64,000 bases of DNA from Saussurea involucrata. Lineage: Eukaryota; Streptophyta; Magnoliopsida; Asterales; Asteraceae. The notes under the pieces are model-generated. The model saw nothing but the letters and a program-made list of their open reading frames with translations. It was not told the origin of the DNA and made no database searches. A program made the position numbers and the translations under genes. Each line of letters opens with the position of its first letter. The first letter of the stretch is position 1. The DNA lies in contig CM066322.1 in the NCBI GenBank assembly GCA_033807775.1, positions 17,039,001-17,103,000 of the forward strand, in the 5' to 3' direction. This document shows, one piece after another, positions 42,446-53,072 of this stretch.

Positions 42446-44417
42446 TTAAATGATCAACCCGTCGTGATGCTTCTGATACGAGTCACCGAGGTCGACGTGG
42501 TCGAACACAATCTTCATGGCTTCTAGCTCCAAATCTCCTTTGGGTCTAGACGAGCGAGGAATAGGCCGATCATCGGGCGCCTGACTGGCATGACGCTTGG
42601 CCGCGGGATACGTCAGACCACACACGTCTGAACCACCGGTGATACAATTAACAACTTTTGCATGCTCGGGGGTTGACGGTCGATGGCTATTAGCTGGAAT
42701 AACGACATCGTCGATGATATCCTTGAGATTTCCTTTCGGGAAGTGATATGCCAACTCTTTTTTGAGAGCTATGCAATCATCTATCGCATGACCGTGATCG
42801 ACATGGAAGTCGCACCACTTTGATTTGTCTTTCTTAGCATCGTCCAGGTCGGACTTTTTCGGCCATCGAATGGTCGCTTGGTACTTTTCAGAGCTTCGAC
42901 TAATTCCTTAGCAGACCCTTTGAATCTGTAAGAGGATATCTTGGGGTACTGAGGAAACTTAGTCGCGGTTTTAGCCTCCGCTTTCGTCTTGAAACGGACG
43001 TTGGAGATCTGACGCGCGGGTTCGACTTTGGAAATAGCTTTCGTCTTGAACTCTGGCTTTCTAAGGCCTAATAACCTCTTGTCGTCTGTATGCTTGCGAC
43101 GAAAGGCGACATCATCCTCGACCCTCATATATGCTAAGGTTCGAGCTCGGACGTCTTCGAAATTTTCTAGAGGATACTTGGTCAGGTCGGTGTACAGACC
43201 CGAACTATCGTCCAGACCACGCTTATAGGCTTCGATTGCGGTCTTGATGTCACAATTGCGGATACTGATCATTTCGGCATTGAATCTATTGAAATAACTT
43301 CGAATAGACTCATTGGCTTTCTGCACGATGTAATATAGGTCACTGGTCTGTTTCTTCATTTTGCGACTGCTGGCGAACTGCTGGGAGAATTGGTTAACCA
43401 ATTCGGCGAACGACCCGATGGACTTGGGTTTGAGATTGATTAACCATTGGAGAGCTGGACCGGTGAGAGTTGCTCCGAAACTCTTGCACATGCAAACTTC
43501 CTGGTACATAAACGGAATTGAGATCGTCCACATGAGCTGTTTGTACTGCGCGACGTGCTCGGTTGGATCGGTCACACCAGAATACTTGGGTGTGAAAGTG
43601 GGGATGTTATACTTCTTTGGGACCTCGACGGTTGCGATCTTGTCGATAAACGGCGACGCCTGAAAGCCGGATCGAGGCTCGACATCGACAGGTACGTCTG
43701 CCTCAGGCAGTTTGGCTAACAAGGACAGGACGCGCTTATTCTGATCCTCAAGCATCTTTAAGCGCTGAGCGATGGGATCATTATGATCGAGGGTTTCCCC
43801 TGCTTGAGAGTTAACTCCTGAGCTGATGCCATTTCCATGCGATGAACCATTGGTGTCCCCATTGAATGGGACAAAATATGGCTGCGATCCATTCTGAAAC
43901 GACTGCGGCCCATGCTGAAATGGCTGCGATCCTTGCTGGAAAGGCTGTGATCCACCGTGGAGTGGCTGAGATCCACCTTGAGGTCCATTCTGAAATGGTT
44001 GCTGAAATGGCTGTGACCCCTGCTGGAAAGGCTGCAATCCTTGCAACGGCTGAGACCCATTATTCATAGGTGGCGCCTTATGTGCTGAGGGGGAACCGTC
44101 CCGAACTGAGGATTTGGGTTGAACGGCCCTGGCTGCTGATTCTGCATGAATGGACCGGGATGCTGATTCTGCGCAGATGGACCTGATCCTGGATTCTGGA
44201 CGAATGGTCTAGGACCATGCTGGTCGAACGATCTTGGAACTGGGTTCTGTACAAACGGCCTAGGACCATTCTGAGGTCCGAAAGGATTTCTTAGCCGCGC
44301 GATCTCCTCAGCTGCTCTGTGATTCTGCTCCGCCATTGCATTGAGTTGACTCCTAGCAACTTCGAGCTCCTGATACATCTGAGCAACGGCCTGCTATGGA
44401 TTTCCAAGGGGTGCCAT
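42446..44417 (-). pseudogene. Element C gag
   Basis: The ATG at 44417 is followed by an in-frame TAG at codon 8 (44394-44396); the next ATG is codon 14 at 44378. Order: coiled N-terminus (MYQELEVARSQLNAM), a Pro/Gln/Asn-rich repeat region (GPRPFVQNP units, then QPFQQ/GSQPFQ units, to about 43860), the Gag core with GPALQWLINLKP and FNAEMISIR, and a zinc-knuckle remnant with CDFHVDHGH near 42790-42810. There is a one-base deletion near 44080 and another frame break near 42870. Apart from these the frame is open, so decay is recent. Confidence 0.75.
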
Positions 44418-44508
44418 TTTTTCTACAATAGAAAATAGAAGAAACTCCAAGAAACCGTTAGTAGGGTGCACGTTCGTCGAGGATTTTCTCTAGATGAGGT
44501 CCCACGGA

Positions 44509-44519
44509 TGGCGCCAAAC
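44509..44519 (-). other. Element C primer-binding site
   Basis: On the minus strand, GTTTGGCGCCA directly follows the LTR. This TGGCGCC-type site differs from the iMet site of elements A and B; the tRNA is not assigned here. Confidence 0.7.
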
Positions 44520-45450
44520 TGTTAATGCCAAAAATCGCACCAAAGGGACAACTTAAGGTCGATGTGGACTTAATCAACTAAAGAAAGGATCTTTCGACGA
44601 AACGTGCGACGAGGATAAAAAATAAAGGAGACAAGGGATTTGATGACGCAGGAAAAACCTCAACGAGAAAAAAACCTGCGGACGACAGTGGATGTCGTCG
44701 CTGCACTATGGTTGCCAATCAGGGGCGATGTCCTTGGTACTGGTGTCGATCGTACGATGATTACAATACAAATGAAGAAAATGCTTCGAAATGTAAAGTA
44801 CAAGTGTTTGAAATGTAAAACAAGTGTTTGTCGTGTGTGAATACAAAGTGTAAACAACTGTTGATCGAGGGTTGTTGTCGTGCGTTGAGAGCGTTAACTT
44901 GAGCTTCTCTTCGTGTGTTCTTGAGTTCGCTGAATGATTCTGGCCTTCAGTACTTGATTTCCAGAGTTTGAGTGTTCTTTTTTGTGAGTTCGGATGTTTT
45001 TATCTGCTGTTCGATGATGTTCGCCGATGTTTTTCTCATGATCTAGCTTGGTTTTTATAGCCTTCGGGTCGTTAATTAGCTTCATGAATGCTCTTATTAA
45101 CGGCTACAACGGTTGGAAACGGTCGCCGGAGTGAATATCCATAATGATCTTCGTCCGTTACGGCTGATGGCTGTTAATGGCTTTGACTCCTGCATTAAAC
45201 ACTTAACAAACGTAACAGTCATGGTTAACGTTAGCTTAGGCCGAGGTTGCATGGTCTTACGCGACGGTCGTGCGGGACGGGCGACGCTATGGTCGAGCGT
45301 CGTGAGGAACGTTCGACTTTCCTTTCATGAGGGACGACGGATGTTTTCTGGGTTCTTGTCGAGACCTTATCTTAATACAAGATATAGTTCAAAATCATGC
45401 GTCTTACCTGTTCTGGTCGTGGTCGTACGACGTGATTTTTTGCCCAAACA
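44520..45450 (-). repeat. Element C 5' LTR
   Basis: Equal in length to 38917-39847, with about twenty scattered substitutions. Confidence 0.92.
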
Positions 45451-45455
45451 CATGC

Positions 45456-46029
45456 TATGTGGGGTCGGTCTGCCCAGTGGGATCAAGGCAGCTTGTAGGA
45501 GGGAATTCATTTCCTTCCTACTCGGATATATGGGCAGCTTGTAGGAGGGAATTCATTTTCTTCCTACTCGAATATGTGGGCAGATTGTAGGAGGGAATTC
45601 GTTTCCTTCCTACTCGGATATGTGACTAGTTATGTGATCTTTAACACTGTGCAGTACCATAGTTGATGTTTATATGAAGAATGTGAACTATTTCAATGAA
45701 ATGATTTTATACTGTGATAAATGTTTATGGAGGGAATTCACTAGACCTTTTGGTCTAACCCTCACTTTTCAAAACTAAACCATTTTCAGGTAAGTGTGTT
45801 ACGGGTTCTTCTAGTAAGAACTAAGAGATCTGCAAGAAGGATTTGAAGCTTAGAGCGACTCCAAGATTTTGATTTTGATGACTATAGATAGAGCTCTCGG
45901 CTGTGGATTAGAGACTTCCGCTGTCAAGTTTTGTTTAGTATAGGTTGATGATGTTTTAGAGACAAGTTATTTATGTAATCCGAATGCTTATTCTATGTTA
46001 ATGCATGTTATGATTTTTGGGACGTTACA
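45456..46029 (+). repeat. LARD-2 5' LTR, segment 3
   Basis: Resumes after element C. Contains the 46-bp tandem repeats, the conserved hairpin TAGACC...GGTCTA at 45746-45762, CAGGTAAG at about 45789, and ends GGGACGTTACA. Confidence 0.88.
45488..45625 (+). repeat. Three tandem 46-bp hairpin repeats
   Basis: Units start at 45488, 45534 and 45580. Each contains GTAGGAGGGAA and TTCCTTCCTAC, which pair with one mismatch around a short loop, so the transcript would form three successive hairpins. Confidence 0.85.
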
Positions 46030-46353
46030 AATGGTATCAGAGCCTTAGTTTAAGGGATTTAGGTGACCAGTCGGGCCTAAACTTAAACTGTAAGATGAGG
46101 AACACAACCGAGACATAGGATTGCTTCTAGGAACGATCACTGTAAATGCGCTTAGGAATAAGGTGCCAAGGACAAACGTGTAAGGTAAGTTTGGGATTAC
46201 ACCTGGCTAGTGTAATTACGAACTTACAGGTACATGTGCGTGCTTACAATACCTTACTTATAGCAAATTTGTTGTGTCATGTCTAGCAAGGATTAATTAT
46301 CGGTTTCTTTCAGTTTAGCGCTATGACTGGGAGAACTTTGAGGAGCAGGTCAG
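46030..46353 (+). other. LARD-2 interior, first part
   Basis: Starts with the primer site TGGTATCAGAGC (46032-46043) and matches LARD-1 from 1339 onward. Interrupted by element D at GTCAG. Confidence 0.85.
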
Positions 46354-47258
46354 TGTTTGGGCAAAAAATCCACGTCGCACGACCAAAACAGGTAAAACGC
46401 ACGTCCTGAGCTATATCTTGTATTAAGATAAGGTCTCGACAAGAATCCAGAAAACATCCGTTGTCCCTCGTGAAAGTTAAGTCGTACGTCCCTCACGACG
46501 CTCGACCATAGCATCGCCCGTCCCACACGACCGTCCCATACAACCATGCAACCTCGACCAAAGCTAACGTTAACCTTAACCGTTACGTTTGTTAAGTGTT
46601 TAATGCAGGAGTCAAAGCCATTAACAGCCGGCAGCCATAACGGACGAAGAGTATTATGGACATTTACTCCGGCGACCGTTTCCAACCGTTGTAGCTGTTG
46701 ATCAAAGCATTCATGGAGCTAATTAATGGCACGAAGACTATAAAGACCAAGCTAAGTCCTCATTCTAAGGGAGATCAGTAGACATCCGGCACATATCGGC
46801 AAACATCAGCTAACATCATCGAATAGCAGATAAAAAGCATCTAAACTCATACAGAAGAGCACTCAGATTCTGGAAATCAAGTACTGAAGGCCAGAATCCC
46901 ACAGCGAACTCAAGACCAACAGTGTTTACACTTTGTATTCACACACGACAAACACCTGTTTTACATTTTAAACACTTGTACTTTACATTTCGAAGCATTT
47001 CCTTCATTTGTATTGTAATCATTGTACGACCGACGCCAGTACTAAGGACATCGCCCCTGATTGGCGACCATAGTATAGTGACGACACCGACTGTCGCCCG
47101 CAGCTTTTTTCCTCGTTGAGGTTTTTCCTGCGTCATCAAATCTCTTGTCTCATTTATTTTTATCCTCGTCGCACGTCTCGTCGAAAGATCCTTTCTTTAG
47201 TTGATTAAGTCCACATCGACCTTAAGTTGTCCCTTTGGTGCGATTTTTGGCATTAACA
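46354..47258 (+). repeat. Element D 5' LTR
   Basis: TGTTTGGGCA...GGCATTAACA, followed by GTTTGGCGCCATCC, the primer site region (47259-47270). Confidence 0.92.
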
Positions 47259-47359
47259 GTTTGGCGCCATCCGTGGGACCTCATCTAGAGAAAATCTTCG
47301 ACGAACGTGCACCCTACTAACGTTTCTTGGAGTTTTCTCTGTTTTCTATTGCAGGAACA

Positions 47360-48765
47360 ATGGCAGCCCCTGGAAATCCATAGCAGGTCGTTGCTCAGAT
47401 GTATCAGGAGCTCGAAGTAGCCAGGAATCACCTCAATGCAATGGCAAAGCAAAATCGTAGAGCAGCTGAGGAGATCGCGCGGCTAAGAAATCCTCTCGGG
47501 CCTCAAAATGGTCCTAGGCCTTTTGTGCAGAACCCAGTTCCAGGATCGTTCGACCAGAGTGGCCCCAGACCATTTGTCCAGAATCCAGGTTCATCCGCGC
47601 AGAATCAGCATCCAGGCCCGTTCATGCAGAATCAGCAGCCGGGCCGTTCAATCCAAATCCTCAGTTCGGGATGGTTCCTCCTCAGTACATAAGGTCGCCA
47701 CCCATGAATAATAGGTCTCAGTCGTTGCAGGGGTCGCAGCCATTTCAACAGCAATTTCAGAATGGGCCTCAAGGTGGATCTCATCCACTCCACGGAGGAT
47801 CGCAGTCTTTCCAGCAAGGGTCGCAGCCATTTCAGCATGGGCCGCAGCCGTTTCAGCATGGGCCGCAGCCGTTTCAGAATGGATCGCAGCAGTTCCAGTA
47901 TGGGTCGCAGCCGCATCCTGTCCCTCTCAACAGGGACGCCAATGGTTCGTCGCATGACAATGGCTTCAACTCAGGAGCGACCCTCGATCATAATGACCCC
48001 GTCGCTCAGCGATTGAAGATGTTAGAAGATCAAAACGAGCGCGTCCTGTCCTTGTTAGCCAAACTGCCTGGGGCAGCCGTACCCGTCGACGTCGAGCCTC
48101 GATCCGGCTTTCAAGCATCGCCGTTTATCGACAAGATTGCGACCGTCGAGGTCCCAAAGAAATATAACATCCCCGCTTTCACACCCAAGTATTCTGGTGT
48201 GACCCATCCAACTGAGCACGTCGCGCAGTACAAGCAACTCATGTGGACGATCTCAATCCCGTTTATGTACCAGGAAGTATGCATGTGTAAGAGTTTCGGA
48301 GCAACTCTCACTGGTCCAGCTCTCCAATGGTTAATCAATCTCAAACCCAAGTCCATCGGGTCGTTCGCTGAGTTGGTTAACCAGTTCTCCCAGCAATTCG
48401 CCAGCAGTCGCAAGATGGAAAAGCAGACCAGCGACCTGTATTACATCGTGCAGAAAGCTAATGAGTCTATTCGAAGTTATTTCAATAGATTCAATGCCGA
48501 AATGATCAGTATCCGCAATTGTGACATCAAGACCGCGATCGAAGCCTATAAGCGTGGTCTGGACGATAGTTCGGGTCTATACACCGATCTGACCAAATAT
48601 CCCCCAGAGAATTTCGAAGACGTCCGAGCTCGAACCTTAGCATATATGAGGGTCGAGGATGATGCCGCCTTTCGTCGCAAGCACACTGACGACAAGAAGT
48701 CGTTAGGCATCAGAAAGCCAGAGTTCAAGACAAAGGCTGTTTCCAGAATAGAGCCCGCGCGCTAA
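47360..48765 (+). pseudogene. Element D gag
   Basis: The ATG at 47360 has an in-frame TAG at codon 8 (47381-47383), as in element C. The next ATG at 47399 starts the coiled N-terminus MYQELEVARNHLNAM. A one-base deletion near 47640 separates the GPRPFVQNP repeats from the long frame 47671-48765, which holds QPFQ/HGPQPFQ repeats (residues 15-80) and the Gag core with PRSGFQASPFIDK, PALQWLINLKPKS and SYFNRFNAEMIS. It stops at TAA 48763, where C reads CAG. The product would form the particle shell. Gln/Pro-rich repeats differ in number between C and D. Confidence 0.8.
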
Positions 48766-48949
48766 ATTTCAAATGTTCGTTTCAAGACGAAAGCAGAAGC
48801 CAAGACCGCGACTAAGTTCACTCAGTACCCTAAGATATCCTCTTACGGATTCAAAGGGACCGCTAAGGACTTCGTCGAAGCTCTGAAAAGTTCCTAAGCG
48901 ACCATTCGATGGCCAAAGAAGTCCGACCTGGACGATGCTAAAAAAGACA

Positions 48950-49737
48950 AATCAAAGTGGTGCGACTTCCACATCGATCATGGTCATGCGACAGAGGATT
49001 GCATAGCTCTCAAAAAAGAGTTGGCATATCACTTCCCGAAAGGAAATCTCAAGGATATCATCGACGATGTCGCTATTCCAGATAATAGCCATCGACCGTC
49101 GACCCCCGAACACGTGAAAGTCGTCAATTGCATCACCGGTGGTTCAGACGTATGTGGTCTGACGTATTCCACGGCCAAGCGTCATGCCAATCAGGCACCC
49201 GACGATCGGCCTATTCCTCGCTCGTCTAGACCCAAATGAGATTTGGAGCTAGAAGCCATGAAGATTGTGTTCGACCACGTCGACCTGGGCGACTCGTATC
49301 AGAAGCATCACGATGGGTTGATCATTCAGCTCACAGTCGGTAACTGTCTAACGCGTCAAGTCTTGGTCGACGGGGGCAACTCAGCAAATGTCATTTTTCT
49401 CAACACCATCAAAGCCATAGGAATCGATCGCTCGGAAATCACCCGACGTTCGACGACCTTGGTCGGTTTCAACGGAGAAGCGATGAGCACCTTCGGAGAG
49501 ATAATCCTGCCCGTCTATGCCGGAGGAGTCAACAAGCAGACCAAGTTCAGTGTCATCGATTGTGCGTCAGCCTATAACATCATCTTAGGTCGACCATGGA
49601 TCCATGATATGAAAGTCGTTCCTTCGACGTATCATCAAATATTGAAATTCCCTACGCCATGGGGAATCCAGGAGATCAAAAGCGAGCCAAAAGTCGCTTG
49701 TGAGTGCTACAAGTCTACCTTGAAGCCGCGAAAATAA
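48950..49737 (+). pseudogene. Element D zinc knuckle and aspartic protease
   Basis: One frame from the knuckle CDFHIDHGHATEDC (48961-49002, Cys-His-His-Cys arrangement typical of Tat elements) through to the stop at 49737, broken only by TGA at 49237-49239 where C reads GGA. The protease loop is VDGGNSANVIF, so the catalytic D is kept but T/S-G is G-G. ILGRPWIHDM follows. The frame ends LKPRK just as in C. A break near 48890 separates it from the upstream gag. Confidence 0.8.
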
Positions 49738-50528
49738 ACTGAAGTCGCAAGATCAAGCTCTCGACAGGTTCGTTCTTCTATCCCTAAATTAATATCTCCT
49801 CCACAGGGATAAGTCTACTATGGTGCCCCGTCGCACGACAACATAGTCGAACGCAGACATTATTTCACAGGATCGCCGTGTCGTTCTGTCATTTAAAACC
49901 TGTCTTTTCCTCCCAAAAAGAATAAGGTAATAAATGACAGGGGGCAAATAGAGAGAGTCTGAAAAGGTACGTTCTCTAACTCTTTTTCATACGATTTTTT
50001 CTCACAAAACGACTACTGACTTAAGCATCGGAGGGTCGTTGGCTAGCCAACGACCAACCCCCGACATCGTTTTATCGCAGAATCGCACGACAGCTTATCG
50101 CAGAATCGCACGACAGTAATCATTAAGTCTACTGTATGACTTTAAATTCGCAAGGTCGCACGACATAAACAATCAGGATTTTCTTCCCCGATCATCCCTT
50201 CACAGGGGCATACGATGCAAATTCATCGTACAATCCAGTCGTACAATCTCAAAGCCTAAATAGCTTATCTCTAAGTTTCTTAGCTTTTATACCCTGAATG
50301 GATGCTTTAATCGCGTGTTCTTATATGTGTTTTACGTTATTCTCATCGTATTACAATAAAGGCCTTAGTCGCATGATTTCCTATGTATCTTACGTTCCAT
50401 CGATGCGATATTTATTTACCAAGTATATGAAAACACAAGTTCAAACAAAAAGTGCATTTTCTGAAAAGATCGTCAGGTACACGCTCGACCATCAACAGTC
50501 GAGCAGCAAAGCAAACAAAATAAAATTC
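49738..50528. other. Element D spacer replacing pol
   Basis: No reverse transcriptase, RNase H or integrase motif in any frame. Contains a GGTCGTTGGC/GCCAACGACC hairpin at about 50033-50055 and repeats of CGCAGAATCGCACGACAG at 50086-50117. Confidence 0.8.
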
Positions 50529-52591
50529 CTAAATTAAAGGAGGAGCATCCGTCGCATTCGTGCCCGAAGTCCCGTCCTGAAGGCTTTCGCCTGCCACCTC
50601 CTCCTCAGCGTCCTTCTCATCGTCCGAGTCAAGATCCCTCTCGGTCCCGACGCCATTCAGATAGATGTCCAGCTCCTCCTTCGCCGAAGCAAGAGTGTCT
50701 TTCCCCAGCAAATGTCGTCGCATGATCGCCGCCCGAGCAGTCAGACGAGCTATGGCAAAAACCGACTTACCCTCGTCCTTAGCAGCTTGCACTTCTTTCT
50801 CCAAACTCTCTACCTTGGATTTATAATCCTCGGCCTCTTTTGAAACAGCGGCCAAGGATTCCTTAATTTTATCCATCTCCTCCCTCTGCTCGGCAGTCAT
50901 AGACAAGGACTGCGTCAGACGATGACTAAGATCGTCCTTGGCACGATGGACGATCTCCAGATGTTTTGAAGCTTCTTCAAACCGCTTCGAAAAATCCTCA
51001 ACACGGCTTGCAGAGGCGCTCGCTCTATCCAGCGCCGCTTTTTCTCTTTCACGAGTAGCAGACAAGAGGTCTTTTATTTTCACCATTCCCCCGCGCAAAG
51101 CCAAAGACGCCTGGAGCGCCCGCGAAACCATAAAAATGAACATTGCTAAAACAATGACAACGACAACGACAACGATAAACTAAGTCTTGAAAGAAAGACT
51201 TACCATGAACACCAAGCCGGCTGCATGGGCCCCCGTCTCCTCGATAGGAAACCCCTCAAAACGCTCCCTGAAAGACGGAAGCAGGAATTTCTCCAGATAA
51301 GGGAACAGGTTCGTCCCGTCTAGGATATTACCTGACATAAAGTCCGACGGCAACGTAAAGTTGACCGTCGTGACCTTTTCCCCTCCCGTCGAATGATCCT
51401 TGCCCTTGTCGGCTGACAAAGGGTTCGACGCGGCAGACGGGGACTTCACCGTTTTCGCTGGAAGCACAGAATTGATGGGTGTCGCTGCAATCACCTTCTT
51501 GGGCGATGCGACCCCTACCTCTTCGGGTGTAGCGACTCGACGAGTCATTAGCCCCTACGGACGACTCCCTCGGAATCGTCGTCCTCGTCTTCTTCGGAAT
51601 TTCAGGGCCAGCAGACATGGCTTTTAGCCTCTTCTCTCTGCCCTGACGAGCACGCTCCAGCTCAGCTGCTCTCTTAGCAGAAACATTCAACACTTTAGGT
51701 TGAGATTCTCCTGGAAAAAAGGAAAGTTACAAAGCACACAAAGGAAAAAGACTCGAGGTAACATAGGAAGAAAAGGAGAGTAAAACTTACCCGCCATCCC
51801 TCTCCTTCCTCTCGACTTATCTTCCTCCTCTTCTCTTCCTTTCTCTTCACACATCTCCCCCTGATTCTCTCCTGAAGATTCTAAATCGTCGTCATCCGCC
51901 GAGTGTCGCACGACGAAAGACCTCTCGGCGACGCTAAATTCTAAAAACGAATTGATCTTCGCTTGAGAGTTAGCGTCTGGCTTCACGACCTCGAATTTTA
52001 TGGCTGTCAACATACAAAAAAACAAGTTAAAAATCATATGTAAACCATCTACAGCGCACGCTATATGAAATAACGAGGCTCACCCGACGTATTTCGGCTC
52101 GTCCTAATCCACTCACTTTCAGAGTCAAGGGACAACTTACGCACGAAAACATATCGAGACTTCCACCCACGGTCGTTCACACCCGTCCCTAAGACCAAAA
52201 CGCGATCGCCCTTGAACCTAGAATGTAAACTACATCGATGAGATCCGTCCATCTTGGCTTGATAAGCCGAGAGGAGATCATGTACATTCATGGGAGAATC
52301 CCATTTCTTAGTAGCACGCTCGATCACTTGTACGACTCGCCAGAACTGGGGCATCAACTGACTCGGTGCCAAGTCAAACTCTAACATAAACGGCTTGGCC
52401 AGAGGAGAAAAAGGCCATTCGAAACCTATCTTAAAAGGGTATTCATAGATTACGATGTACCCCTCGGGACACTCGTTTGATCGGATCTGACCTGGACGGA
52501 TCAATTCGACCCACGCAGGAATTTTCGCTAACTTTCTAAAGTCCCGGAGGTCCGATGACTCTTGAATAACACTCTCAGGACCCCTCGACAT
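50529..52591 (-). CDS. Element D antisense gene, four exons, PF04195-like N-terminus
   Basis: Runs against gag. Exon 1, 52591-52084: MSRGPESVI start, then a 176-residue domain with FEWPFSPLAKPFMLEFDLAP, matching the pattern of the Pfam family named putative gypsy type transposon (PF04195). It ends at the GTGAGC donor. Exon 2, 52003-51791: acceptor GACAG, an acidic stretch SADDDDLESSGENQ, donor GTAAGT. Exon 3, 51710-51204: acceptor CCAG, basic AAELERARQGREKR, one frameshift near 51545, then FTLPSDFMSG...FRERFEGFPIEETG, donor GTAAGT. Exon 4, from about 51145 (acceptor not fixed) to stop 50529: long coiled coil, then an acidic tail. Tat-lineage elements such as Grande are known to carry antisense ORFs here; the function is unknown. 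Confidence 0.75.
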
Positions 52592-52632
52592 TTCTAAACA
52601 AAATTTGCAAAAGTCAGAGAAATCGTACCTTA

Positions 52633-52638
52633 CTTATA
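52633..52638 (-). promoter_or_regulatory. TATA-like box of element D antisense gene
   Basis: CCTATAAGTA on the minus strand, about 42 bp upstream of the exon 1 ATG; would give a very short leader. A TGACGTCA/TACGTCA pair lies 265 bp further upstream (52895-52912). Confidence 0.5.
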
Positions 52639-52894
52639 GGCGCGTTAATCCTCGAAGAAACCTAACCAAGTCAAAGATTTTCACAAGTTCGGAAGATATC
52701 AGACAAAGAATGGCAAGGAAATCACAGCACAAACTCTTCAAGGGCGAAATAAGAAAATGATCCGTCAAAATCCCTATTTAGACCAAAAAACAGGGTTGGA
52801 TCGAATCCCTGGATGATTTTCGCGCGTCCCCGATCTTTTTACATACCCTTACAGATCTTCGACACCTGTCCTTGACAGCTGCTAAGCATAATCG

Positions 52895-52912
52895 TACGTC
52901 AGCATGACGTCA
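52895..52912 (-). promoter_or_regulatory. TGACG pair upstream of the element D antisense gene
   Basis: Same as-1-like pair as in element C at 40009-40026, in the same orientation relative to the gene. Confidence 0.5.
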
Positions 52913-53072
52913 CGACCTCGTTCCCCTTTCAACTTCTCGTTCAGTTAAAAGCGGACTAGTCTAGTTTCAAGGCGATTAAAGGTAATTTTCCCTTGCCCTA
53001 TTTTCTAACGCGCTAGATTGACAAAATTTAAACTCGAATTTGCCATCCTTCTTTCAAATTTTGGGGGCAAAC

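Larger units (their letters stand above)
38917..45450 (-). mobile_element. Element C: Gypsy gag-protease element with antisense gene, no RT
   Basis: LTRs 38917-39847 and 44520-45450 are both 931 bp, about 98% alike by eye; target duplication CATGC at 38912-38916 and 45451-45455. The minus orientation comes from the TGGCGCCA-type primer site beside the right LTR and GGGGGCAAAC purine tract beside the left. Reading minus: gag, zinc knuckle, protease, then only about 800 bp to the end of a gene running the opposite way. Reverse transcriptase, RNase H and integrase are absent. Same family and layout as element D. The protein types fit the Tat lineage of Gypsy elements. Confidence 0.92.

Noticed and set aside
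45488..45625. CRISPR-like array of repeats
   Set aside because: The units are contiguous without spacers and lie in a plant LTR.
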